Shown here piece by piece: positions 8,092-15,759 of a stretch of DNA of 64,000 nucleotides. Position 1 is the first letter of the stretch; the number at the start of each line of letters is the position of its first letter. The stretch is from Streptomyces termitum (GTDB lineage: Bacteria > Actinomycetota > Actinomycetes > Streptomycetales > Streptomycetaceae), in the NCBI RefSeq assembly GCF_014650175.1, contig NZ_BMUL01000013.1:62001-126000 (forward strand), read 5' to 3'. Below the pieces are notes generated by a model. That model searched no databases, was not told the origin of the DNA, and worked only from the letters and a program-made list of their open reading frames with translations. The position numbers and the translations under genes were made by a program.

Positions 8092-8904
8092 ATGGACATG
8101 ACCCTGACCACCGACCAGTCCGCCCCCGCCGGGCGCGTGACCGCGCGCACGCTCGGCACCCTGCTGGAGGAGCACCTGCGGGAGCGGTACACGGCCGCCG
8201 ACCGCGCGGAGCTGAAGGAACGTTTCGACAGCGACCACCTCGTCCCGCTGCGCGGCTTCCTCTCCCCGGAGCTCCTCGACGCCTTCCGCGCCGAAGCCTT
8301 CGGGATCATGGACGGGCACGGCGTGCAGCGCGACCTCGTCCTGAAGATCACCGACGGCACCCCCCGCCACATGCGGACCGTCGGCCAGCCCGTCATCAAG
8401 GAGCACGGGCCGCTCATCGACGCCTTCTACTTCTCCGCCGCCACCAAGGACTTCATGTCCGAGGTCGTCGGCGAGGAGGTCTTCACCTGCCCCTACGCCG
8501 GCGAGCACTACGTGATCAGCCGCCTCGACCGCAGCGGCGACACCCACGGCTGGCACTGGGACGACTACACCTACGGCTTCATCCTCGTCCTGGAGGCCCC
8601 CGAGTACCGCGACGGCGGCTTCGTCCAGGGCGTCCCGCACACCTCCTGGGACAAGGAGAACCCCGACGTGTACGGGGCGCTCCTCAACAGCCGCGTCCAC
8701 TCGTACCACATGGCCGCCGGCGACGCGTACATCGTCAAGACCGACACCACGATGCACCGCGTCCACCCCATCCGCGGCGAGGCCCGCCGCACGATCGTCA
8801 ACATGACCTGGGTCTCCGCCGAGGACCTCACCGTGGCCCGCACCCACGAGACCAACGACATCCTCTTCGGCGGGGCCGGTGCGGACCCCGTCTCCGAGAA
8901 GTGA
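8092..8904 (+). CDS. 2-oxoglutarate/Fe(II)-dependent oxygenase (amino acid hydroxylase candidate)
   Basis: A 270-residue protein with the facial-triad motif H155-W-D157 in GWHWDDYTYG and distal His at 222 or 225 in TTMHRVHPI. Arginines just beyond (R228, R232) are suited to binding the 2-oxoglutarate carboxylate. The Asp is retained, so hydroxylation or desaturation is expected rather than the chlorination done by BesD/HalD-type enzymes, where this Asp is Gly. The overall layout (short N-terminal helices, TPRHM segment, HxD, HxxH) recalls the BesD/HalD family acting on free amino acids. It follows the FMN gene by 16 nt with a TGGAGA ribosome-binding site. It probably hydroxylates an amino acid or peptide intermediate of the cluster. 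Confidence 0.8.
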   Translation: MDMTLTTDQSAPAGRVTARTLGTLLEEHLRERYTAADRAELKERFDSDHLVPLRGFLSPELLDAFRAEAFGIMDGHGVQRDLVLKITDGTPRHMRTVGQPVIKEHGPLIDAFYFSAATKDFMSEVVGEEVFTCPYAGEHYVISRLDRSGDTHGWHWDDYTYGFILVLEAPEYRDGGFVQGVPHTSWDKENPDVYGALLNSRVHSYHMAAGDAYIVKTDTTMHRVHPIRGEARRTIVNMTWVSAEDLTVARTHETNDILFGGAGADPVSEK

Positions 8905-8933
8905 CAGCGCGGCGAGAAGGGCGACGCAACACC

Positions 8934-10112
8934 ATGACGACGCACGACACCACCCCCCGCACCGACGAACCCGCCACCACCCCGAGGACCACCCCCCGGG
9001 AGACCATGCGCGGACTTCCCGGCATCCTCCAGCCCTACCTCACCTGGGTCACCGGCACCCCCCTGGAGGGCGGCCGGCAGATCATCGCCTGGAGCCCCAA
9101 CAAGGCGGGACTCCTCGGCCTCGTCCAGATGGCCGGCGGCATCGCCCTCGGCGCCTGGAGCCTCCACCCGCTGACCGGCTGGTCCATACCCCTGCTGGTC
9201 CTCGCCACCCTGCTCACCACCGGCGGCATGCGCCGCCTCGACGTGGTGATCGTCCACCAGACCCTGCACCGCATGTTCGCCCGCTCGCACGCGGTCAACC
9301 GGATCGTCGGCGAGGTCATCACCACCGTCTTCTGGCGCAGCCCGTACGACGAGAACCGCAAGGAGCACCTGCTCCACCACCAGTTCCCCTGCTCCATGAA
9401 GGACGGCGACACCCTCTACCTGCTGTCCACCGGCATGCGGCCCGGCATGTCCCGCTCCGAGTACCGGCGCTACCTGTGGTGGAACCTGGTCTCGCCCAAG
9501 CACCACGGCTCCTTCACCTACAACCGGTTCAAGGGCAACTTCTTCGGCCCGATGCCGCTCTACCGCCGCGTCATGGCCCTGGTCTGGCTCGCCGCCACCG
9601 TCGCCTTCGTCGCCCTCACCGGCTGGTGGGCCGAGTACCTGATCCTGTGGGTCCTCCCGCTCACCTACTGCTTCCAGAGCGCGACCTTCCTCTACACCCA
9701 CACCGAGCACCGCTGGTGGATCTTCTCCAACGCCGAGAAGCTCACCAAGAAGGAACGCGACCACCTCACCTTCGGCCGCATGTGCGGCGAGCCCGTCCCC
9801 GGCCCCGACGTCACCGGCGGCGGCCGCCGCGCCGCCGCCTGGACCACCTGGTGGTTCCGGATGCTCGTCGTCCACCCCGCGTACCGGATGTTCGTCCTCG
9901 TCGGCGACACCGTCCAGCACGACCTGCACCACATCCACCCCAACTGCGACTGGGCCAACTCCGCCTACGTCCGCAGCCACGACATCGCCGAGGGCTCCGA
10001 CCGCTACAGCGACGTCTGGGGCTCCCTCGTCGACCACCTGCACGAGGCCGGCATGGTCGGCCAGCCCCTCGACCGGCTGCTGACCCCCGAGCGGATGAGT
10101 GAGAAACGATGA
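8934..10112 (+). CDS. Membrane-bound di-iron fatty-acid-desaturase-family protein
   Basis: A 392-residue integral membrane protein with three histidine boxes typical of the desaturase/hydroxylase superfamily: HQTLH, HLLHHQF and HDLHHIHP. Hydrophobic segments flank the boxes (GLVQMAGGIALGAW, SIPLLVLATLLTTGG, LVWLAATVAFVALTG, YLILWVLPLTYCFQ). ATG at 8934 is chosen over an upstream in-frame start because GAGAAGG lies about 14 nt before it and the extra upstream residues are unlike a start. Family members insert double bonds, hydroxylate, or make alkynes on lipid or amino acid substrates. As there is no fatty acid machinery nearby, an amino acid or peptide substrate is plausible. The stop overlaps the next ATG (ATGA). 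Confidence 0.8.
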   Translation: MTTHDTTPRTDEPATTPRTTPRETMRGLPGILQPYLTWVTGTPLEGGRQIIAWSPNKAGLLGLVQMAGGIALGAWSLHPLTGWSIPLLVLATLLTTGGMRRLDVVIVHQTLHRMFARSHAVNRIVGEVITTVFWRSPYDENRKEHLLHHQFPCSMKDGDTLYLLSTGMRPGMSRSEYRRYLWWNLVSPKHHGSFTYNRFKGNFFGPMPLYRRVMALVWLAATVAFVALTGWWAEYLILWVLPLTYCFQSATFLYTHTEHRWWIFSNAEKLTKKERDHLTFGRMCGEPVPGPDVTGGGRRAAAWTTWWFRMLVVHPAYRMFVLVGDTVQHDLHHIHPNCDWANSAYVRSHDIAEGSDRYSDVWGSLVDHLHEAGMVGQPLDRLLTPERMSEKR

Positions 10113-11458
10113 CCACCGACCACCCGACACCGGGGACCGGCCGCCGGATCCTCGTCCTCGACGGCACCGGCCGCGGCCACGCCGTCTGCGAACTCTTCAC
10201 CCGCACCGACCCCGAGGCCGTCGTCTACTACGCCCCCGGCTGCGACGTCGTCGAGCACGACCGGATCGTCCCGGTCGGCTCCCTGTCGCTGACCAACCCC
10301 CGGCCGACCCTCGAATTCCTGGCCCGCAACCCGGTCGACCTCGTCTTCGTCTCCCACATCGACGCCCTCTCCCGGGGCTTCGTCGAGATCCTCCGGGCCT
10401 TCGGCCACCGCGTCATCGGCCCCTCCTCCGAGGCCGCCGCCCTGGAGGCCAGCAAGGAGCGCGGCAAGCGCTTCTGCCTCGACCACGGGCTGCCCACCGC
10501 CGCCCACCGGTCCTTCACCGACCCCGAGGCCGCCAAGGCGTACATCCGCTCCCTGCCGTACGCCTGCGTCGTCAAGATCGACGTCCTCACCCCGGACGGC
10601 GACGGCGCCGTCGTCTGCGACACCGAGGCCGAGGCGACCGCCGCCGTCGACGCCTTCGCCCGCGCCTACGGCGACGCGTTCAAGGTCGTCGTCGAGGAAC
10701 GCCTCACCGGCCGCGAACTCTCCGTCTTCGCCCTCCTCGACGGCGAGAGCGCCCTCCTCTTCCCGACCGCGCTCGACTTCAAGCGCACCCTGGACCAGGA
10801 CGCCGGCGGCAACTGCGACGGCATGGGCTCCGTCGCCCCCCACCCCGCCGCGAGCGAGGCCCTCCAGCAGGAGATCCGCACCGTCCTGCTGGAACCCCTC
10901 ATGCGCGGCATCGCCGCCGACGGCCTCGACTACACCGGCTTCGTCTACCTCGGCACGATGATGACCGACGACGGACTCAAGGTCATCGAGATCAACGCCC
11001 GCTTCGGCGACTCCGAGGCCGAGGTCGTCCTGCCCTCCGTCACCAGCGACTTCGGCGCCCTGTGCGAGGCGGTCCTCGACCGCCGCCTGCACCTCGCGGA
11101 GCTGCGCACCGACGGACTCGCCCGCTGCTCCGTCGCCCTCACCCAGGGCTGCCTCGACCCGGCGGACCCGCAGGCACCGCCCGGCTGGCCGTTCGGCGCC
11201 TTCGAGACCGGCCAGGAGGTCCACGGCCTCGACGCCGTCGACCCCGCCGAGGCCGATGTCTTCTACGCCAACCTGCGCCGCGACGCCGACGGTCGCCCCG
11301 TCACCTCCGGCGGCCGGGTCGTCCACGTCGTCGGCCGGGGCACCACCGCCGACGAGGCCCGCCGGGCCGCGTACCGGCAGGTCGGGCACATCTCCTTCCG
11401 CGGCATGCGCCACCGGGACGACATCGGGGCCGAACCCGCCGTCGTCGTCCACCACTGA
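10109..11458 (+). CDS. ATP-grasp ligase 5, PurD (GAR synthetase)-like
   Basis: A 449-residue protein of the phosphoribosylamine-glycine ligase family. It shows the N-terminal VLDGTGRGHAVCELF motif, FKRTLDQDAGGNCDGMGS (compare KRVGDGDTGPNTGGMG of PurD), YTGFVYLGTMMTDDGLKVIEINARFGDSEAE with the metal-binding E-x-N-x-R-x-GD, and a C-terminal GARS-like domain. True PurD starts with a GGR(E)HA phosphoribosylamine-binding motif. Here it is GTGRGHA, so the amine substrate has probably changed. Its place inside the operon, with 4-nt overlap to the desaturase gene, argues for a secondary-metabolic ligase rather than a purine gene. It likely couples a small amino acid to an amine of the intermediate. 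Confidence 0.83.
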   Translation: MTTDHPTPGTGRRILVLDGTGRGHAVCELFTRTDPEAVVYYAPGCDVVEHDRIVPVGSLSLTNPRPTLEFLARNPVDLVFVSHIDALSRGFVEILRAFGHRVIGPSSEAAALEASKERGKRFCLDHGLPTAAHRSFTDPEAAKAYIRSLPYACVVKIDVLTPDGDGAVVCDTEAEATAAVDAFARAYGDAFKVVVEERLTGRELSVFALLDGESALLFPTALDFKRTLDQDAGGNCDGMGSVAPHPAASEALQQEIRTVLLEPLMRGIAADGLDYTGFVYLGTMMTDDGLKVIEINARFGDSEAEVVLPSVTSDFGALCEAVLDRRLHLAELRTDGLARCSVALTQGCLDPADPQAPPGWPFGAFETGQEVHGLDAVDPAEADVFYANLRRDADGRPVTSGGRVVHVVGRGTTADEARRAAYRQVGHISFRGMRHRDDIGAEPAVVVHH

Positions 11459-11504
11459 CCCTGTCCCGAGCCCTGGAACCCCAGGCGGTTAGGCGGTAAC
11501 ACCC

Positions 11505-12884
11505 ATGACAGTCACGACCATGACGGCGTCCCCCGGGGCCCTGGAGGTCCCGGCGACCCCGCCGGCCGCCCCGGCGCCGGTCCCGGCCGGCGCCGCCGCC
11601 GCGGCGACCGTGGAGCGCCACGAGTCCCGGGTCCGCTCGTACGCCCGCTCCTTCCCGGACGTCTTCACCTCCGCCAAGAACGAGGTGCTGCGCTCCGCCG
11701 ACGGCACCGAGTACCTCGACTTCCTCGCCGGAGCCGGGACCCTGAACTACGGGCACAACCCCGAGCCCGTCAAGCAGCTCCTCATCGACTACCTCCAGAA
11801 CGACGGCCTCACCCACGGCCTCGACCTGGTCACCGCCGCCAAGGCCGACTTCCTCGACGCCTTCTCCCGGTACGTCCTCGCCCCCCGCGGCCTCGACCAC
11901 CGGGTCCAGTTCGCCAGCCCCTCCGGCACCAACGCCGTCGAGGCCGCCCTCAAGCTCGCCCGCCTCACCACCGGCCGCGCCCCCGTCGTCGCCTTCGGCG
12001 GCGGCTTCCACGGCGTCAGCACCGGCGCCCTCGCCGCGACCGGCTCCGCCCACTACAAGCAGGGCCTCTACGGCACCCTGCCCACCACCGTCCACCTGCC
12101 CTACCCGGACTCCCCGCTCGGCGCGTTCGACTCCCTCGACCTGCTCCGCCGCCTCGTCGAGGACCCCTCCGCGGGCATCGAGAAGCCCGCCGCGGTCCTC
12201 GTCGAGACCGTGCAGGGCGAGGGCGGCGTCTACGTCGCCTCCGACGCCTTCCTGCGCGGCCTGCGGGAGTTCTGCGACCGGCACGGCATCCTGCTGATCG
12301 TCGACGACATCCAGGCCGGCTGCGGCCGCACCGGCGCCTTCTTCTCCTTCGAGCGCGCCGGGATCGTCCCCGACCTCGTCACCCTCTCCAAGGCGATCGG
12401 CGGCTACGGCCTGCCCATGGCCGTCGTCCTCATCAAGCCCGAGCACGACATCTGGCTCCCCGGCCAGCACAACGGCACCTTCCGGGGCAACCAGCTCGCC
12501 TTCGTCGCCGCCGCCGCCGTCCTGCGCCACTACTGGGCCGACGGCACCGAGGGCGCCTTCGTCCGGGACGTCCGCGCCAAGGGCGCCGCCGCCCGCGAGC
12601 ACCTCGCCCCGCTCGCCGCCCGCCACGGCATCGCCGTCCGGGGCCTCGGCCTCATGCTGGGCCTCGACTTCACCCGCGCCGCCGCCGGCGTCACCGCCGC
12701 CGAGGTCTCCCGCGCCTGCTTCGAGGAAGGGCTGATCGTGGAGACCTGCGGCCGGGCCGACGAGGTCCTCAAACTGCTGCCGCCGCTGACGGTCACCGAC
12801 GAGAACCTGCGGCGCGGCCTCGACACCGTCGTCCGCGTCGTCGACCGCCTCGCGGCCCGCGACGCCGAGGCGGTGACCGCGTGA
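11505..12884 (+). CDS. Class III PLP aminotransferase, diaminobutyrate-2-oxoglutarate aminotransferase (EctB)-like
   Basis: A 459-residue class III aminotransferase with the EctB-type pattern. It has FASPSGTNAVEAALKLAR at the phosphate-binding loop, FHGVSTGAL, VQGEGGVYVAS, IVDDIQAGCGRTG with the pyridine-N-binding Asp, and SKAIGGYGLPM with the Schiff-base Lys. EctB converts aspartate 4-semialdehyde to L-2,4-diaminobutyrate using glutamate. No ectA, ectC or siderophore genes are present, so diaminobutyrate (or a methylated analogue) is probably a building block for the neighbouring ligases. The N-terminus has an Ala/Pro-rich extension of about 35 residues. The stop codon overlaps the rhodanese start (GTGA). 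Confidence 0.88.
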   Translation: MTVTTMTASPGALEVPATPPAAPAPVPAGAAAAATVERHESRVRSYARSFPDVFTSAKNEVLRSADGTEYLDFLAGAGTLNYGHNPEPVKQLLIDYLQNDGLTHGLDLVTAAKADFLDAFSRYVLAPRGLDHRVQFASPSGTNAVEAALKLARLTTGRAPVVAFGGGFHGVSTGALAATGSAHYKQGLYGTLPTTVHLPYPDSPLGAFDSLDLLRRLVEDPSAGIEKPAAVLVETVQGEGGVYVASDAFLRGLREFCDRHGILLIVDDIQAGCGRTGAFFSFERAGIVPDLVTLSKAIGGYGLPMAVVLIKPEHDIWLPGQHNGTFRGNQLAFVAAAAVLRHYWADGTEGAFVRDVRAKGAAAREHLAPLAARHGIAVRGLGLMLGLDFTRAAAGVTAAEVSRACFEEGLIVETCGRADEVLKLLPPLTVTDENLRRGLDTVVRVVDRLAARDAEAVTA

Positions 12885-13498
12885 GCCAGGACACCGACCG
12901 CGCCCTGTGGGCCGAACTCTCCGACGAGGAGAAGCGGGTGCTCGCCATCCGCCCCGCCGACCCCGCCGAGGCCCTGGCCCACTTCACCGGCCGGCTCCGC
13001 TTCGAGACCGACCCGTACGACGTGGCCGCCGACCAGCGGGCCGGACACGGCGGCTTCACCGTCCTCGACGTCCGCCGCCGCCCCGCCTACGACGCCGAAC
13101 ACGTCGCCGGAGCCGTCCACTTCTCGCACCACGACATGACGCCCGAGGCCCTCGCCGCCCTCGACCCCGACCAGGTGTACGTCACCTACGGCTGGGGCCC
13201 CGGCTGCAACGGCGGCATCCGGGGCGCCGCCAAACTCTCCGCGGCGGGCCTGCGCGCCAAGGAGATGATGGGCGGCCTGGAGTACTGGAAGCGGGGCGGC
13301 TACCCGACCTCGGGCACCGCCGCCGCCGAAGAGCCCGCCGGGGCCGCGGACGGCGACACGGCCGTCACCGGACCCCCGTCCGCCGCCACGACCGATTCCC
13401 CGGCCGCCGCCACGGCCCCGTCCGCCGCCGCCGCGGCGGCAGCGGCCCGCGCCGCCGCGGACGCCGCCCCGGCGCTCCGCAACGGCTGCTGCATCTGA
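12881..13498 (+). CDS. Rhodanese-domain protein with Ala-rich linker and Cys-Cys tail
   Basis: A 205-residue protein. Residues 1 to about 145 form a single rhodanese domain with VLDVRRRPAYDAEHVAGAVH and the predicted active-site loop at WGPGCNGG, where the Cys would carry a persulfide. A disordered Ala/Pro/Thr-rich stretch of roughly 50 residues follows, and the protein ends in RNGCCI. The paired terminal cysteines on a flexible arm could take up, relay or chelate sulfur or metal, which is inference. It is the last gene of the main operon, overlapping the EctB-like gene by 4 nt, and a strong hairpin begins 14 nt after the stop. A sulfur-donor role would imply a thio group or sulfur-containing ring in the product. 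Confidence 0.8.
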   Translation: MSQDTDRALWAELSDEEKRVLAIRPADPAEALAHFTGRLRFETDPYDVAADQRAGHGGFTVLDVRRRPAYDAEHVAGAVHFSHHDMTPEALAALDPDQVYVTYGWGPGCNGGIRGAAKLSAAGLRAKEMMGGLEYWKRGGYPTSGTAAAEEPAGAADGDTAVTGPPSAATTDSPAAATAPSAAAAAAAARAAADAAPALRNGCCI

Positions 13499-13511
13499 CC
13501 CCGCCCGGCGC

Positions 13512-13555
13512 CCGCTGCCGCCGCCACACCGCACCCGGAGTGGCGGCGGCAGCGG
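13512..13555 (+). terminator. GC-rich hairpin after the main operon
   Basis: Perfect 16-bp inverted repeat (arms 13512-13527 and 13540-13555, 12-nt loop) starting 14 nt after the rhodanese stop. No T-run follows, as is usual for Streptomyces terminators. It probably reduces read-through into the glutamate mutase genes or protects the 3' end of the operon transcript. Confidence 0.6.
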
Positions 13556-13662
13556 TCTGTCCGGCCCCCGCCGACCCGCCCCGCCGCACCGAGCGGCCGG
13601 ACGGACGGCGGCCCCGCCGGTCCTTCCACCCGCCCCACCCGCACCGTCCGCTCCACCCGTTC

Positions 13663-13718
13663 CACTCACCCCACCCACCCCACCCCACTCACCCCACCCA
13701 CCCCACTCACCCCACCCG
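13663..13718 (+). repeat. CCCCACCCA/CACTCACC pyrimidine-rich tandem repeats in the leader of the mutase genes
   Basis: The 356-nt gap between the rhodanese stop and the mutase start holds the hairpin and then a C-rich tract made of imperfect copies of CACTCACCCCACCC. The opposite strand is G-rich with runs of four G, so it could fold into a quadruplex. I see no convincing gene in this gap. A GAGAGGAA ribosome-binding site precedes 13855. Confidence 0.5.
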
Positions 13719-13854
13719 CACCGTCCACCCGGACGGACGGCCCGTCCGCTTCCCGGTCCGCCGGACGGGCGGACGACCCCGCCCGCACCGGCCGCCCGGA
13801 CCGCCCGGCCCGCCGGTCACCCCGGCCCGCCCGCTCCCGAGAGGAACCGCACCC

Positions 13855-14325
13855 ATGAGAGCGCAGCTCTCCCCGACCCCGACCGGCCGCCGCATCCTGC
13901 TGTCGACCGTCTCCTCGGACGCCCACACCTGGAACCTCGTCTTCCTCCAACTCCTCCTCGAAGAACTCGGCCACGAGGTCGTCAACCTCGGCCCCTGCGT
14001 CCCCGACGACCTCCTCGTCGAGACCGCCGCCGCCGAACCCTTCGACGCCCTCGTCATCAGCACCGTCAACGGCCACGGCTGCCTCGACGGCGCCCGCCTC
14101 GCCCGCGCCCTGCGCGCCGACCCCCGCACCGCGCACCTCCCCGCCATGATCGGCGGCAAGCTCTCCACCCGGGGCCCCGACGACACCTCCTACGTGCGGG
14201 AACTCGCCGAGGCCGGCTTCGACGCGGTCTGCGTCGACGGCGCCCCCGAAACCCTCCTGCACTCCTTCCTCGGCGCCCTCCCGCCCGCCGCGCCGGTCCG
14301 CGCCCTGCCCTCCGGGACCTCCTGA
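13855..14325 (+). CDS. glmS: Coenzyme B12-binding small subunit of glutamate (methylaspartate) mutase
   Basis: A 156-residue cobalamin-binding protein of the MutS/GlmS type. The B12 motif D-x-H-x-x-G appears as SSDAHTWN, so the lower-ligand His is present but the Gly is replaced by Asn. LVIST-like (ALVISTVNGHG) and IGGKLS segments that contact the nucleotide tail of B12 follow. With the adjacent E subunit it would interconvert L-glutamate and (2S,3S)-3-methylaspartate by carbon-skeleton radical rearrangement. The stop overlaps the next start (TGATG). The absence of methylaspartase and other fermentative genes points to 3-methylaspartate as a biosynthetic monomer, as in friulimicin-type clusters. 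Confidence 0.87.
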   Translation: MRAQLSPTPTGRRILLSTVSSDAHTWNLVFLQLLLEELGHEVVNLGPCVPDDLLVETAAAEPFDALVISTVNGHGCLDGARLARALRADPRTAHLPAMIGGKLSTRGPDDTSYVRELAEAGFDAVCVDGAPETLLHSFLGALPPAAPVRALPSGTS

Positions 14326-15686
14326 TGAACACACCCGCCGTCTTCCCGGCCCCCGCCGCGCCCGCCGCCCCCGGCGGCGCCGACCTCGGGGAGTACGTCC
14401 GCCGCCACGCCGCCGCCGACCTCGTCGTCCAGCCCCGCATGGGCATGTCCGACCCGGAGGAGATGGCCGCCGGGGTACGGGCCGTCGCCGGCGCCCGCGC
14501 CCGTACCGTCGCCACCCTCACTATTGACAGCTACACCCGGGTCGGCGACGAGTCCGGCGCCCGCGACGCGCTCGCCCGCCAGGGCCGCATCAACGGCTAC
14601 CCGATCACCGTCCACGGCCCCGAGCGGACCGCCGCCGTCGCCGCCGCGGCGGGCGACCGGCCCGTCCAGGTCCGGCACGGCTCCGCCGCCCCCGGCCCCA
14701 TCTTCCGCACCCTGGTCCGCGCCGGGCTCTCCGCCAGCGAGGGCGGCCCCGTCTCGTACTGCCTGCCCTACGGCCGCGTCCCGCTCGCCGAGTCCGTCGC
14801 CCACTGGCGCGACGCCACCGAGCGGCTCGCCGGGGAGTGCGACGCCCTGGGCCGCCGCGCCCACCTGGAGACCTTCGGCGGCTGCATGCTCGGCCAGCTC
14901 TGCCCGCCCTCCCTGCTCCTCGCCCTGAGCGTGCTGGAATCCCTCTTCTTCGTCCGGCACGGCGTCCGCAGCGTCTCCCTCAGCTACGCCCAGCAGACGC
15001 ACCCGGTCCAGGACCTGGAGGCGCTCGCCGCGCTCCGCCGCCTCGCCGACCGCCACCTGCCCGGCGAGATCGACCGGCACCTGGTGCTCTACACGTACAT
15101 GGGAGTCTTCCCGGAGACCCGCGACGGCGCCGAGCTCCTCAACGAGCACAGCGCCGAACTCGCCGCCCGCGCCGGGGTGGAGCGGCTCATCGTGAAGACC
15201 CCCGCCGAGGCCCACCGGCTGCCGACGGTCCCGGAGAACGTCCGCGCCCTGCGCCGCGCCGCCGACGCCGCCGCCCGCGCCCGCACCTCCTCGCTGCTGC
15301 CCCGCGCGCACGACACCGACCACGGCGCCGTCCTCGAAGAGGCGGACGCGCTGATCGGGGCCGTCCTGGAGCTCTCCGACGACATCGGCACCGGCCTGCT
15401 GCGCGCCTTCGAACAGGGCCTGCTCGACGTGCCGTTCTGCCTCCACCGCGACAACCGGGGCGCCACCCGCACCGCCGTCGACCCCACCGGCCGCCTGGTC
15501 TGGGCCGACCCCGGCGCCCTGCCGCTGCCCCGCCGCACCGGCCCGTCGGCCCCCCGCCGGGTCCGGGCCGCCGAACTCCTCGGCATGCTCCGCTACACGG
15601 CCGACCGGTACGACTCCCTGGGCGCCCTGCACACCCGCCCCCGGCCGCTGCCCCGCATCCGGGAGTCCCTGCTCACCGCCTCCTGA
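14325..15686 (+). CDS. glmE: Glutamate (methylaspartate) mutase catalytic subunit E
   Basis: A 453-residue TIM-barrel subunit of methylaspartate mutase. Supporting segments are the N-terminal LVVQPRMGMSDPEEMAAG, TLTIDSYTRVG and RQGRINGYPITVHG (compare NGFPLVNHG in clostridial MutE), and the substrate region SYCLPYGRVPLAESVAHWRD. The conserved ETFGGCMLGQLCPPS segment lies in the middle. It forms the catalytic partner of the B12-binding subunit encoded immediately upstream and shares a 1-nt overlap with it. The C-terminus ends 19 nt before a bidirectional terminator. It is somewhat shorter than the clostridial enzyme (about 480 aa). Confidence 0.87.
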   Translation: MNTPAVFPAPAAPAAPGGADLGEYVRRHAAADLVVQPRMGMSDPEEMAAGVRAVAGARARTVATLTIDSYTRVGDESGARDALARQGRINGYPITVHGPERTAAVAAAAGDRPVQVRHGSAAPGPIFRTLVRAGLSASEGGPVSYCLPYGRVPLAESVAHWRDATERLAGECDALGRRAHLETFGGCMLGQLCPPSLLLALSVLESLFFVRHGVRSVSLSYAQQTHPVQDLEALAALRRLADRHLPGEIDRHLVLYTYMGVFPETRDGAELLNEHSAELAARAGVERLIVKTPAEAHRLPTVPENVRALRRAADAAARARTSSLLPRAHDTDHGAVLEEADALIGAVLELSDDIGTGLLRAFEQGLLDVPFCLHRDNRGATRTAVDPTGRLVWADPGALPLPRRTGPSAPRRVRAAELLGMLRYTADRYDSLGALHTRPRPLPRIRESLLTAS

Positions 15687-15705
15687 CCCCCGGCCGGAGC
15701 ACGGA

Positions 15706-15741
15706 GAAGGGCCCGGAACACCGAAGTGTTCCGGGCCCTTC
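15706..15741. terminator. Bidirectional terminator between glmE and the MFS gene
   Basis: A perfect 16-bp inverted repeat (GAAGGGCCCGGAACAC, loop CGAA, reverse arm) sits midway between two convergent genes. The stable CGAA tetraloop and position support a shared bidirectional terminator. Confidence 0.8.
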
Positions 15742-15759
15742 GCCGTCCGCTCCGCCGCC

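Noticed and set aside
8092..8904. Radical halogenase of the BesD/HalD type
   Set aside because: The overall fold looks similar, but the iron-binding motif is H-W-D with the Asp kept. Halogenases of this family have Gly or Ala there, so a hydroxylase is the better call.
10109..11458. Housekeeping purD
   Set aside because: It overlaps a desaturase gene within a biosynthetic operon and its phosphoribosylamine motif is altered; no purine genes are nearby.
11505..12884. Ectoine or siderophore pathway based on the EctB-like enzyme
   Set aside because: No ectA, ectC, ectD, IucA/IucC or hydroxamate genes are nearby; the neighbours are ligases and oxygenases.
13663..13718. CRISPR-like array in the C-rich repeats
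   Set aside because: The units are short, imperfect and directly adjacent with no unique spacers; no cas genes in the window.
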